Positions 32,348-45,154 are shown, numbered from the stretch's first letter. The stretch: 64,000 bases of DNA from Purpureocillium takamizusanense (GCF_022605165.1 NC_063073.1:620001-684000), one strand, 5' to 3'. Notes: generated by a model not told the origin, from the sequence alone. Program-made: numbers and translations.

Positions 32348-35300
32348 GGCGCGAGGATGTGGAGAGGCGGCGATGGGTGTGGCGTGTGGGAATCACTCAC
32401 TGCAAGCAAGCCTGCTTGCTGGTAGCTCGCACAAGGGTGTTGAAACCACGGCAGGGCGCCAACACGAGGACACGGATGAGGCTCGAAAGGGAATGGGCTC
32501 GAGGCTCGACAACCGGGCGCCCAGGCACCAGGGCAGCCCACAAACACATCCCGTACGTACCGAACCAAGGCGCGCAGGTGCCAAGCGGCTCCGACCCCTT
32601 GAACCCCCTCCCTTCCCACGCTGGCCTCGACTTCTTCGTCACAGACCGGAGACGGCGTGATACATATGTACGAAGTGGCTGAACGGGACGTGGGTCGCGG
32701 GCCATCGCCGACTTTGCAGCTTCGCAACGCCGAGATCTGCCTCGCTGGAGTGCCATTCGGGAAAGGCTGGCAGGTGCTGACGGCCGCAACTCCGCCATCT
32801 GTGCGTACCAGATGCCGAGGGGCTGAAGTCGGGGGGGACTTGAGCGTGGGGCGGAGGATCCGTCGTCGTCGTTGTCGGAAAGTCCGTTCCGTTGGATCGA
32901 GTCGAATTGCGCAGGACGACGAGGTGTTGTTGCCCAGCGTCCACGGTCCAGCGCCAACGGCATAAAAATCAGGTCAGTCGGTTGCAACAAACAATACGCA
33001 TAACAAGGACAACCACGGCGTCCGCGAGCATACGTTTGGTTCGTGCATCAGCTCGCGTGGTCGGCATTCCAATGATTGAGCGATTCAATGATTCGCTTCA
33101 AGCGGTTGGTTACTGTAGTGTCTGCCGCGAGCAAGAAAAAGTCGGGAAGCGCAGGTGTGGGCGTCCTGTTTTCGAGGGCGAAATTGCCAAAGGACTGTCC
33201 GTTCCGCCGCCATGACGGGGCTCTTGCTGAGCCGTCATCAATGCGGTGCGGACTTTGTCGACGGCACGGGATCGTCGTCCAATCGAGCCCACGCGTGTCT
33301 GGATCGGGGCGAAGACCAGAACTCTAATAATGTAATGCCGCGTTGGCGCGCTCGTGGACCACGGCATCTGCCAATCCACAGCCGACGTCAGGCGGTCTCC
33401 AGCGGCCTTGGCTTGGCATCGTATCCTTTCTCGTCAGGTCAGGTCAGGCCAGGCCAGGAGACGAGGGTTGTGCTCACGGATCATGGCCGTTATCTTTGCA
33501 ACGCGCTCGAAGCTAGAGAAAGGAAAAGGGTACGTTAGTACGGACGGGCCATGAAGCTGACGAGTCGAGTCGCCGCGTTGCGACATCAAATCAAGCACGG
33601 ACTGTGCGAGAGCGACATACGAAGTACGAGAGGCGGCATCCAGCGTAGGTACTGTAGGTATGCTGAGTCGTGACTTCCTGGCCAGGCATTCACCATCGCT
33701 CTTGCCTTGCGCTGTGACAAGACTCACTCGGAGCGCGCCTTCCCCGCCATTCTTGACAGATGATGAGTTGGGCAAGGCAGCTCACCCAGCGCGCCTGCCT
33801 GAGACATGCAGCTTTTTCATGGTCGCCGCAGCCCGCGACACATCCCGACGCGATGGCGAACCCGAGTCATGATAAGACTGGCCGTCACGTTGATTTCATA
33901 TCAGTCTCTTGATGGAGTCACGCACGCCCAGCTGGCAATAGTACTTGGCGTTTTATTCGACCGACTCTATGCGGGCCGCCGGGGCCGCGTCGGCGTTCAA
34001 CGTCCCGCATTGGAAGCCACCAGTTCGTTCATGCTCTGTTTGGCACCCAGACTTGATGCTGTACGAAGCACTTTGGAGGTGTAACGCCAACCACGCGACA
34101 GCACTCCTGCGTGCTCTCAAGGTGAGCCTGAAGAGGTCGTGCCTGCGCTTGTGTGACAGGTGACTGACCTAATCCAACATCGGCTCATCAAAGTCACTTC
34201 GCCCAGAGCCAACACCGGCTGAAAGAGTCCCCCCCCCCCGTTGGGTTGGTGCATCCGGCATCGCGGCAGCGCTCGGCGGCAAACCGTCAAACTGCAAAAG
34301 GAGCATCGCTGCCTTGTGTGACCCCAATGGATCTCGGCCCGCAAAGCACAGGCACCGAGACGTGACGACCAACATGAAAAGTGGCGGATCGGCGTCTTCA
34401 TCTCGCGGGACTTACTGGATGGAGGACAGCAATAGGCGGTCGCGAGCGCCCTGACCTCCCCTGCAATCCGCCAGATGAGAATAACGCAGCCCAACGACCG
34501 CGGCAGCGCAACAAACTTGACGATGCGTCTTAGACAGAAGGGGCTGAACAAGACAGTTGGTTCAGCGGCTGGCCCGATGTCGCAGCATGGGTGTAAGCCC
34601 GTGCCAAACACCAAACACCCTGGAGCGGCCATAAGAGAGCGGATGGCCACATCCATCTACTACTTACTACGGACGAGCATATTGCACGCAGACATGTGCG
34701 AAGTACCTACAGCTTCAATCGTGCGACATCGCCAGCTCCTGTCGCGCCAGATTTGTCCAGAAATGCGCTGTCAGATGGCAGGGCCACATTACCCCACGCG
34801 AAGGACCGGGGGGCCGTCGTGCGCTGCGATGGGTCGTGGCCCGTTCTGCTCGCATGATGCATGCACTGCCGAGTCATTAATGCGCAGGAGAGAATTGCAT
34901 GACAGCAAGAAAGCTGAAGTCTCGTTGCCCTGTGTTGTTCCTGCTCATGCCGTTGGCAACACCGAACCGATCGGGAAACCCTCGCCAGACCAATCACCAG
35001 GCAAGCCCCCAGCTTCTAGGCCCTGACATGATGTCTCTTTGCAGGGCCTTTGAACCGACTTGCCCAAACTTTTGCCACGCCCACTGGCTTCCATCGATCG
35101 AGTGCCATGTCGGCCCCCTTTGCTCGATGTGGAGCGTCACGACAAGGGCTCTTCCGGAACTCGCAACGCGAAAAAGAAAAGAAACAGAAACAAAAGAAGG
35201 TCCTGAAAAGAAGACTAATAGAGTTCAAGGGAGGCTTTCCATTTGCTACGATTACAGTGTCGAGGGTTCATGCTGCCTTTCTCGCACGGACGCCATCGCA

Positions 35301-36455
35301 TTGGTGTTGCTCGGACGCCCAAGACCATGCCGCCAGCGCCAGCAACCATGGCAATCTTCGCAGAAGCTTCGGGCCCTGTCAACTGTCCGTAGGGCTCGCG
35401 GATTGACGGGGTCTGCTCGTCTGCTCGGAGAGAAACAAGACCCCGCAATTGGCCGCTTCTTTTCGGAGCGGTGGTGTTCGCAGGCTTAGCCCTGCCTTTG
35501 TGTCAACATGACCATGGTCAACCCTTGGTAATCACAAGCAGGCCTGTCCTGGTCGGCGATCACCCTCCCGTAAGCGTTCTTGACACTTGGGGTCTCTTGG
35601 TTGTCACTACCGTACCAGAATCAACAAGTGTCACGGAGTTAGCTGGCAACTGCTCTGAAATCGTGGTGACGGGCAGGTATTGTTGACATGCCGCTTCGCC
35701 GTCAAGTGTCAGAGCCGTAATTTCGAGTCAGCTACCATCCATCTAGACTCGAAAAATGAGTCCGCTTCCCGTAGACACCACGTCAATCAAGAATACCTTT
35801 GCTGTAGGGTAGTATGTCACCAAGCCCGCATGAACGCGCAGTCACGCCGCTGCAAGCCACGTAAATCTGCTCTACGCCTCCCCTCTCGATCCTTGCTTCA
35901 TTTACCGGATCTTGCGATCCGCGCAGGGGAGCTTCGATGACTACGTCTTCAGGACGAGACCTGGTCATCACGGCTGTGCCGGTACTGTTTCGCCGATGTG
36001 CCGTGCTCTTTCCCGTAGTTAGCAGACGATTGATCTATGACTGACGGTTTGCACAAGTCCTCCAGCGCCAGCCAGCGCCTGCACTTTGTCACCATTGTCA
36101 CCAGTCTGTGGGCCATGATGCGACACATCATGTATGGAGTGCAGAGCTTATCTTGTTCACCACGACCTGATCCGCATCGCGAACAGCGCTTCACCAGCTG
36201 CCCGCGCTCTAAATACTATCACGATCAATCGCTCACGGCGGCTGGCATTCCCGAGCATGTCCCCGAAAGTCTATATGGGACCACCCGCCCGTGTGTAAGT
36301 CGATTGAACCCTTCGAGAAACGGCCAGCAGTCTCAGGCCCAAGGCGACATCGAGATTCTGCTCTTCAGGAGGGGCCCGAATCACGCTCAAACCGAGTCCG
36401 TGCGGACCGCCGCTGCGGGAGCCTTCAATCTCGCCAGGGATGCATACTGTGCAGT

Positions 36456-36480
36456 AGTATAGTATAATATAGTATAGTAT
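36456..36480. repeat. (AGTAT)5 pentanucleotide repeat
   Basis: Five units of AGTAT, the middle one AATAT. The tract is nearly its own inverted repeat and could fold as a hairpin. Confidence 0.85.
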
Positions 36481-37567
36481 GCCGCCGGCCACGTTGTAAG
36501 TAGCGATGTGACTCCGTCGCCGAACGAGGCCGCGGATGCAAATCAATCGCCGTCTTCGAGACTGGTGACAGGACAGGGAGTCGAGTGACGCGGACTATCG
36601 AGCGCCGCCGATGACAGCCAGAGCCCAAGCCTCAACGGATGACCTGTCGGCGGCTTTCTCTCCAAAGACTCTAGCTCCCCCCTGCCAATGCCGGGTAGGT
36701 GGTATGCATGTTCGTCTGAAAAGCGAACGAAGTGGGCGCTCTTGGCTTGCATGATGATGGGGGACAGGGATCGCATTGTGCAGTTATTTAGCAGTGCTAC
36801 TACTAACACGCTCCGCACGAGGCATAAGGGCCCGAGCGGCTTACCTACCTAGTACTTATCGACAGGGGTACCCTGCCTTGGGAGGGGTCTGAGAGCCTGA
36901 GACGTGGTTTCACCCTTCAAAACGTTTCCCAAGTTCCTGCGACGACGACGACTTGAGAATCGCTGACGTCGCTTGGCGAACTACCGGGTCCATGGATGAG
37001 GGCGAAAAGCCACGGTTCTACTGTCACTGAAGCCGGTAGCACAATGGATGTTTCTCGCTGGCCGTTCGGCCTACACGACGTAGGGAGTATGTAGTATACT
37101 GTACTACTACGCTGATGCGCACCGGCCTTGTCTTCTTCATCGTCCCTCGGCCCACGGACCACGTAGTAGAGCACGTACGCAACTCGGGCAAGTCCCCGAG
37201 CACCATCCATCTACTAACGTAGTACTTCGGAGAGCTACGTGCTGCTGGCCATAGCGAAGGCGTGCGGGGGAATCGATTCGGACGCAACATTCATTCACCT
37301 TTCGTGCGGACTTGTACCCGCAAAGGTCCTCCACTGGTCCTCGCCGCCCGCGTGTGTGCACGGGCTCGCGGCCACGATGGCGGCGGCGGGCAACAAGGGG
37401 GATAAGGGACCAGGCACGCTGGACAAGGCAAGGCGCTGCGAGATTGTGGTCCGAGCCTGACGTCGGCGTGGCCGTAGCGCTCCACGGCGGCGGGAAGAGG
37501 CGCGAGCAGGCGCCCAGTGCTGGTCAGAGCGAACTGGCAGCGACAGGGCCGGGACGAGGAGGCTTGG

Positions 37568-37638
37568 GCCGCCGCCGCCGCCGCCGCCGCCGCCGTCGAA
37601 GACGAGGACGACGCCACCACCACCACCACCACCACCAC
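37568..37638. repeat. Compound (GCC)n ... (CCA)n microsatellite
   Basis: GCC units at 37568-37595, a short acidic-codon-like spacer, then CCA units at 37614-37638. Confidence 0.88.
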
Positions 37639-38237
37639 GAAACTACTACACACTGGACTGACACCAACAAAAGGTGGGCTTCACCGACGCCGCCGCCGAA
37701 AGCGAACCAAACTCCGGGTCGGTAAGTGGGGCCGACGCCCGTTTGGTACAGTTATGCACTTATAGGTATGGTGCTGCTGCTGCTCGCGACGATGCCGTGT
37801 GCGCATCAGGAGGAGTCATGGTGGTTGGTATTGGACTCCCAGGAGTTGACCTGTCACTTGACGCGGCTGTGGCGCCCTCTCGTGTTCGTGTGCGTGTGCG
37901 CGAGACTGGCACATACGAAGCAGGTGAGCATGTAGCGCGTATAGTAGTGAGTATGAAAAGACTCGAATACGCAGCTCTGACTAAGGGTCGCCAATGCGGC
38001 GCTTTCGTGTGAAACGAGAACCGCACGGGGGAAGGGGGGGAGGCTACTGTAGCGATCCTCGAACTGACGATGATGAGGCGCCGCGCCAGCGCGTGAGGGC
38101 TGGTCCAGAGGCGCTCAACTGTCCGCACACGGAAGCCTTGTGCTTTGCTCTTTTGCTGGGCCGAAGGGCTTACCCAAGATGATTACTTCGTACAACTTGA
38201 TAGGTATCGGCGCAGTTGACGATATCGGCCGGTGATA

Positions 38238-38263
38238 TGCTGCTGCTGCTGCTGCTGCTGCTG
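38238..38263. repeat. (TGC)n microsatellite
   Basis: Eight to nine perfect TGC units. Confidence 0.9.
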
Positions 38264-38499
38264 TGACCGCTGCTGCCGCGCGGCTTACCTGGATCACTGG
38301 CCGTGCACCCGCATGAGAGACCGGGCCGAGAGAAACGACACGCGGACCGGTGGAGTGAGTCTCGACGGATCCCGGCAAGACATGGGCATCGACTACGGAC
38401 GGGACGTTGCCCGCTCCTCACCCCAACTCGGCCGCCGCGAACCAGTCACATCAACCGGCAGGCCGGCGTCTGGACTCTGGTGCCAGCTCCATCATAGTG

Positions 38500-38513
38500 T
38501 ACAGTATACTGTA
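38500..38513. repeat. 14-nt perfect palindrome TACAGTATACTGTA
   Basis: The sequence equals its own reverse complement over 14 bases. It is the complete double form of the TACAGTATA motif that recurs elsewhere in the window. Confidence 0.85.
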
Positions 38514-40206
38514 TAAGTGGTCGGCCGTGTGTGTGCGGCGTGTGTTGATCTGTGCACGGACTCACGCTATTGCCCCCCCCCTTCAACCAAACATTGAGCC
38601 CGCCGACTATGCCTCAAAGGAAGGCGACACGACACTGGCGCTGGCAACTGGCACTTCCCGTGGGCCGTGGCTGGCGGTCTAGTGCCTAGCCGGCGGGCAA
38701 CTTGACAGGTATCATTGTAATGTTGTGTCTCTTCTCTGCCGGGCTATTGTCTCACAATGGCAGCAGATGATGTGCTTGCCCGTATTTGCTTGTGGTATCT
38801 TTTTTTGTCCCCTCTCTCTCTGAGGTGTCGCCGCACCGGCAAAACGGCGTGTGGCCTGCGCGGGCAAAATGGTTGTTTGTTGGTCGTTGGACACGTTTCA
38901 CGTCCCCGCAATAAAGCCTGTGCACCAATCGCGCAAAATCATTCTCGTTGCCAGAAGTTTTTGATGGGCTCAGACCTGACCAGAGATGTCTTCATTCTGG
39001 TTGTCCGGCCGCCATTTTGTCTCGAATGCGTGCGTCGAAACGAGCTTCTTCACGAACAGGAGGGGGCGGCCTTGGGCGCGACACGGAGAGAGAGAGAGAG
39101 CGCGCGCATCAGAAACAAGGCTAACAAACGCTGCCTCATTTACATGAGGGGAGCCATCTGCTCCGCGAATGCGTTGCTGAGTCTGTGTCTAAGTAAGCCC
39201 GAACAGCAGTACTAGTAGTTGACGCCCCTTGTAAGAGGCGTGCGACCGAATGAGGAATCGATCGGTCTGCTCATGGACGTGTTTGGTCCGGAGACGCGCC
39301 CCGCCTTGTCGAGACTCGATAGGAGCAGTCGAAACCAAGGAAGCGCGCGCGGCGAGATGCATGCTAGAGAGCGGGAGATCCCTGTCCGGCCAAGTTGAAG
39401 ATGAACAAGTCCACAAGATATCCTGTAGGTGTGAAACTGACCCCGAGGTCAAATGCCGAAGAGAGTTTATCCTCGCCATCTAGTCGAGGGAAGGCGAACC
39501 ACGTTTGCAGCGAGTGGTTCGGCACTGCAGAGGGTGCCGCGATGTCAGTGCGGCGACGGGCGTTGAAACGGATGAGAGACAGCAATTGAGATGGGGAGAG
39601 TTTCAGCGTTGACGCCGAGGGAGCTGGACTGGATGCACCTCGAAACTTCTTTCTTTTGGGACCCCTGATGACGACATTTGATACTGAGAGATCCATGGCC
39701 CTGGGTTCTGATGCTGTGGTAATGACACGGCGCGGCGAGGCGCGGCGAAATGGAGTGAATGGTCATCGTTGTGGTTGACAACTCGGCGTGACTCTAATGC
39801 TGAGTAGATGGCGGCAGCAGCCATGGAGCGCTCTGTTTCGATGAAGCGCCCGTCGTTCATTCGGATCGTCGCGATTTTAGGCAACAGGAAAGAAGAGGGA
39901 GGAACAGTCCTTGATTCTGCACCGCGTTGGGCAGGTACAAGTGACGAATAAGGAAGGTCCCCCAAGAAAGTAGTAGCATGACGACACCCTCGTTGTATTG
40001 AGGAGAGCAGCAAGCATTTAATATCATCGAGACAATTTGAACGTGTACGCAATCATCAACGCGTGATTCATCTCCCTCTTCACTTGTCTTCCCTTCGCGC
40101 CATCGCCAGCCCGCAAGCTGCACGCGCAAGACAAAGAGCACCATCATCGCAATAGCCTCACACACAAGTTCACAAACGCACAACCTGTTCGTCAACGCAT
40201 CAACAC

Positions 40207-40809
40207 ATGCGCGCGCCGTCGAGCCTGGGACTGTGGCTCACCGTGTTGCAAGCCGCCGCCTCCTCGCACGCAGACGGCTCCGCGCAGCGCCCCCTCTCCA
40301 GCGCTGCAGCAGCTGCAGCACCCATAGCCATGGCAGCTTCCAACCCCATCGACAAGCTGGCCGTCGCCCTGCACCAGACGGGCCGCTCGCCCCCCTCGGT
40401 GCGCGCCACCGTCACCAACAACAACGACCACCCCGTCACCGTCCTCACCTACCAGTCGCCGCTCGACCCGGCGGCCCTCGCGCTGGGCCTGCTCGCCATC
40501 ACGCCGGCCGGCGCGTCGCGGCCGCTGGAACTGCCCGTCGTCAAGATGTCGCGCCAGTGGCCCCCGCGCGGCGACGCGCTCGTGTCCCTCGACGCCGGCG
40601 CGAGCGCCAGCCGCGACCTCGTCCTGGAAGAGCCAAAGGTGCCCGCGGACAAGCTTGGCGAAGAGGCGACGGTCGTGTTGGAGGGAAAGTGGATGGCCGT
40701 GTGGCCCAAGGCCAGGAGCGAGCTGAGCGATGAGGAGATTGACAAGTCCACCCAGTATGGGTTTTCTCAGGCATATAAGACGGATGAGCTTGCAATCAAG
40801 ATTGGATAG
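40207..40809 (+). CDS. Conserved fungal protein of unknown function
   Basis: Single exon of 200 residues. I do not recognise a named domain. The core (about residues 42-175) reads like a small beta-sandwich protein: MAASNPIDKLAVALHQTGRSPPSVRATVTNNNDHPVTVLTYQSPLDPAALALGLLAI, then ASRPLELPVVKMSRQWPPRGDALVSLDAG and EGKWMAVWP. I recall similar short hypothetical proteins in other filamentous fungi, reminiscent of the propeptide-like domain of deuterolysin-type proteases, but this is memory rather than a search. Two starts are possible. From 40207 the N-terminus (MRAPSSLGLWLTVLQAAASSHA) resembles a signal peptide, and GC3 bias begins there. From 40330 (GCCATGG) the protein would be cytosolic, 159 residues. 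The tail DEEIDKSTQYGFSQAYKTDELAIKIG is polar. Confidence 0.75.
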   Translation: MRAPSSLGLWLTVLQAAASSHADGSAQRPLSSAAAAAAPIAMAASNPIDKLAVALHQTGRSPPSVRATVTNNNDHPVTVLTYQSPLDPAALALGLLAITPAGASRPLELPVVKMSRQWPPRGDALVSLDAGASASRDLVLEEPKVPADKLGEEATVVLEGKWMAVWPKARSELSDEEIDKSTQYGFSQAYKTDELAIKIG

Positions 40810-42907
40810 AGGCTGTAGCGAAATTTGTAATTGCAGCATGTAGCTAAATAAGTCCATGTTTACCCGGCGTAGACTCCGGAAGACAATGTGACTTTATGGC
40901 ATTTGGAAGTCCTTGTGGTCAAGACGTGGTGCAGACTCACGATGCCCGATCAACATTTCCCAAGTATAGTCCAGTAAGCCGCTAAAGCTCTCAGAGAAGC
41001 CTATTTCGAAGAACGCAGGATCTGAGAACATCGCAAGTTGACAATAGGGTCGCATGGATGCAATAGTGAACAGGCAGACCGACACGGCGGGACGCATCTC
41101 CGCGCCCGTATTTGTCACCCTCAACTGAGAGAATACAACGGCCACGAGATTCTTCTTTTGAGTCGTAATGTCTCAGTTGTACATGGTGATCCAAAAGGCT
41201 TGCCGTTCCTCGCCCATGTACGTCAGGAGTCGCGTTCGTGGATTCCGTCGATCTACCACGCCATGGCCAGAATCACCTCCTTCCTGATGATCCACTGTAT
41301 ACTGTCCGCGATCGCGTATGCGTGAGCTGGATGTATCTTCGCGGCACATTGGCTACTCACGTCCTCGACATCCAGGTGTTGGTGTCAAACGAGGTGATCG
41401 AATGCCTCAGAATTGTGGCCGAGTTCTTCATGATGGACACTCATCAGGTCGGTGCCGGCTCTCATGGATCTGGATATCATGGGCGCCTTTACGTGTGCCT
41501 CAACTGTCTATTGCATGACGCCTCGGTCTTCATGAAATGCTTTTGGATGGGTGTTGTAGACAATGACACGGTTGGCGAATGTGACTGGCCTCTGGATTCC
41601 TAGAGGTTGTGGACGAGTGCGTCCCACCGCTACAAGGTTTGCCCGCACGGCTCCCGTCCGTCAATTTGTCCCCGTCGTGAGAGATTGCGAAGATTAGGAG
41701 TATATATTTCTGGCAGTGATGTCGGGCATGATGGGTAGGTATGCTTCAGTTTCTTGGTGCTACCGCACCGCTGCCAACCGTATGATGAGGCGGGCGAGAC
41801 GAGTCCGGAAGGACTAGACGGGTGACGAAATGCGACTTGCAACTGAGCTTAGATACGACCCGTGTGCTGATGTCCACAACTCAACTGTCGCACCGCGAAG
41901 GCTTCAAGGTCTTGGCACTGAAACGAGCATTCATGGAAGTCACCGAATAGGTCATGGCAAGGAACCCGGCTTTGACACTGCTCCAGGCTTTTAGCAGTCC
42001 CATCATTCCGTATATTGTGCTGATCTGTAACTCACTTCGAGCAAGCAGCAACAAATCTTCGTTCCGGACAGGCGCTGTGAGTCGCTCTGAGCGCCTTGAG
42101 CTGCTGCCCAAAGTTTGCCAGCGTCGGCTTGGTCGAGCGCTGGCTCTTGAGCAGACAGAGTGCAGCAGCATCATTCAAGAAAGAACCCGGCCTATGCCCC
42201 GCCATCGCCCCATTGCAGCTCAGTGCTTTGACGATTGAGTCTTCTCCCCCCGGTACCTCAATGCTTGAAGGAACCCGACCAAATCAACCAAGAGTGTCGC
42301 GTGGCTCGAGGTCTTTAACTGCGCGAGCCGGGGACCCTTTGGAGTGACCGAGAAGGATACACTTCCCATCCCTTATTTTGACTAAATATTAGGTATTACC
42401 TCACGGATTCTGCAGCGGAATATCCGGCAGGGCTGCCGTACCCGAGTCCCGCGCCGACGAGGCCCCGCCGGTTACCATCGGCGGGCCCGAAGGCACGGGC
42501 GGAGTAGGCCCGCAACTCACGAAGGGCTGTCCAGACGTGGCGACTCGAATAAGCAGATATAGCTCGAAGATAGAGTCTTGTTTATGCGAATGGAACATGT
42601 GGATGTAAATCACTTTCTTCGGCCGCAATGGCCATGGTCGGGCGCAAAGCAGCTAAAGATGAAGCTTCAATATTCCAATTCCAAGAACAGGAACTGGTTC
42701 TGCCAGAGGGGCAGACGCTGGCGGGAATGCGGGGCGGCACGTGATGGCTAAAGTCGCATTAGGCATGTGTGGGCTTTTGGAATCCGGAAGGCGGCACCGT
42801 CACTGGGGGCTTTTGTCGGGCCTTTTGAGCCGTGCGTTGGCTTAATTTACAGTAGTAGTACAGCAGCAGCACGGTGAGCGAGTGAGTAAGAGAGAGAATC
42901 TGGACAC
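40810..42907. other. Intergenic region with a short GC-rich island
   Basis: About 2.1 kb of mixed composition without a recognisable gene. A sharply bounded GC-rich stretch of about 140 bases (42401-42540) stands out and is discussed under findings. A GTA/CAG trinucleotide stretch (42850-42872) lies just upstream of the aminopeptidase start. Confidence 0.4.
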
Positions 42908-45103
42908 ATGTCGTGCTTCTCTGTCTGCATCAAGAGAACCGGCCTCTCCTTGCCCTCACGACTATCCTTTATCGTCACGGCCTCAGCGGCACCAGCAGCA
43001 GCAGTAGCAGCGAGGCGGGGATTTACGACCAGCAGCTCCATCAACACCACCATCAACACCATGGCGGCCACCCAACGCGATCCCACGACCCTCTCCAACT
43101 ACGGAGCATGGCGCACTAAGCACACCACCGTCGACTTCAAGCTCGACTTTGACGCCAAGCGCCTCAAGGGCTCCGTGATCCTGCAGCTCGAGAGCCAGAC
43201 GGACCGCCAGAGCAGCGAGGTCGTCCTCGACACGCGCTTCGTCCACGTCTCGTCCGTCACTGTCGGCGCCAAAGGGTCCAAGTGGGAGCTGAAGCCACAC
43301 TCGGATCCCTTCGGCGCCCCTCTGCACGTCTCCGTCCCGGATGGCGCCCCCAAGGGCGAGCTCATCGACGTCGCCATCGACCTTGAGACGACGGACAAGT
43401 GCACCGCGCTGCAGTGGCTCACCCCCGCGCAGACGTCCAACAAGAAGCACCCCTACATGTTCTCTCAATGCCAGGCCATCAACGCCCGCTCCATCTTCCC
43501 CTGCCAGGACACTCCCGACGTCAAGTCCACCTTCACCTTTAAGCTCACCTCGAGCCTTCCCGTCGTCGCCTCTGGAGTCCCCGTCGGAGACCACACGGCT
43601 ACGCCGGGCACTGAGAAGCTCTATCATTTCGAGCAAAAGGTCCCCATCCCATCCTATCTCTTCGCCGTCGCCTCGGGAGACATCGTCTCCGCGCGCATCG
43701 GCCGGCAGAGCGTTGTCGTGACCGGCCCTGAAGAGGTAGAGGCGTGCAAGTGGGAGCTCGAGGAGAGCATGGACAAGTTCATGGACGTCGCCAACAAGCT
43801 CATCTTCCCATACAAGTGGGGAGAATACAACGTCCTCATCCTGCCTCCCAGCTTCCCCTACGGAGGTGAGTTTTGCGAGTGCAGCCATCGGACTGGCCAT
43901 GTGCTGACCCGCGAAAAGGCATGGAGAATCCCATTTACACCTTTGCCACGCCGACCATCATCAGTGGCGACCGCGAGAACGTGGATGTCATCGCCCACGA
44001 GCTGAGCCACAGCTGGAGCGGCAATTTGGTCTCCAACGCCAGCTGGGAGCATTTGTACGTTCAAGACCCTGCCTCCATTGAAAGAGTACTACTAACAGAC
44101 AATACAGCTGGCTCAACGAAGGCTGGACCGTGTATCTGGAACGCCGAATTCAGGCCGCCATCCACGGCGAGCCCGAATTCCACTTCTCCTCCATCATCGG
44201 CTGGAAGGGCCTCGGTGCGCTCCGCTTTCGCCATTGGCCGGGTGTTATTGCTGACGCTTCGCAGAGGATGCCGTTGAGCTGTTTGGCAAGGACCACGAGT
44301 ACACCAAGCTCATCATCAGCCACAAAAACGTTGACCCCGAGGACGTTTACAGCCAGGTCGCGTACGAGAAGGGTTTCCACTTCCTGTACTACCTGGATCG
44401 CCTAGTCGGCCGCGAGAACTTTGACAAGTTCATCCCTCACTACTTTACCAAGTGGTCGGGCAAGTCGCTGGATTCTTTTGAGTTCCGCGAGACGTTCATG
44501 GACTTCTTCAACGGCCTTGGCGATGAGGAGCTCAAGAAGAAGGTTGCCACGATCGACTGGGAGGCAAGGCTATATAACCCTGGCTTGCCCCCGAAGCCCG
44601 ACTTTGACACGACTCTCGTCACAATGTGCTATGACCTAGCCAAGAAGTGGGGGGATGCTGTGAGTTGCCTCAGGACAGACAGCCCGATGCTCTTGTTATT
44701 ACGCTAATAAAAAATGCAGTCATTCGAGCCCAGCGCCAAGGACGTCGAAACCTTCTCCAGCAACCAGAAGCTCGTCTTCCTGGACCAGGTGGAGCAGCAC
44801 GCGTCCCTGAGTGCCGAGCGCGCCCAGCTCATGGGCAAGGTGTACGACTTCATCTCCTCCAAGAATGCCGAGATCAAGACGTCGTACTACCTCGTGGCGC
44901 TCAAGGCCCGGGACCCGACGTGCGTTTACGGGGCCGCCGAGCTTCTCGGCACTGTCGGCCGCATGAAGTACGTGCGACCGCTGTTCCGCGCTCTTAACAA
45001 GGGGAACCGGGAGCTCGCGCTCGAGACTTTTGCCAAGAACAGGGATTTCTACCACCCCATATGCAGGGGCATGGTGCAAAAGGATCTGGGAATCCAAGAA
45101 TAG
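42908..45103 (+). CDS. Leukotriene A-4 hydrolase-type M1 zinc aminopeptidase
   Basis: Exons 42908-43865, 43919-44054, 44108-44214, 44265-44659 and 44720-45103, with introns of 53, 53, 50 and 60 nt, give 659 residues. It is the fungal epoxide hydrolase/aminopeptidase corresponding to mammalian LTA4H and yeast Lap2. GGMENPIY precedes the zinc site [10 protein letters not shown] (H346, E347, H350), and the third ligand is E369 in [11 protein letters not shown], giving the exact HEXXH-X18-E spacing. The C-terminal helical domain is complete ([22 protein letters not shown] to [10 protein letters not shown]). A second start at 43061 ([19 protein letters not shown]) gives 608 residues, the usual cytosolic length. 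The extra 51 residues are rich in Ala/Ser/Arg with no acidic residue, ending near ARRGFTTSS, and look like a mitochondrial presequence. Confidence 0.95.
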
Positions 45104-45154
45104 ACGCGCAGGCGTTTGGAAATACCCCTCAGTAGTTTTGTAGCCGAAATCGGA

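Larger units (their letters stand above)
31838..40206. other. 8.4-kb gene-free region between divergent genes
   Basis: Largest gene-less stretch of the window. No frame shows a recognisable domain or a convincing set of spliced exons. It contains (TGG)n, (AGTAT)5, (GCC)n, (CCA)n and (TGC)n tracts, TACGAAGTA motifs (33618; reverse at 38184), TACAGTATA-type motifs (37095; palindrome 38500-38513), a GA run (39085-39100) and a CT-rich stretch (40071-40095) just before the next gene. GC content is not visibly depressed, so it is not a RIP-eroded block. Confidence 0.5.

Noticed and set aside
36037..36462. 141-codon plus-strand frame in the 8.4-kb desert
   Set aside because: No domain, no codon bias, and it ends in an (AGTAT) repeat.
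39364..39696. 110-codon minus-strand open frame (begins MDLSVSNVVIRGPKRKKFRG)
   Set aside because: Codon third positions are mixed and no family is recognised. It could be a lineage-specific gene but the sequence alone does not support it.
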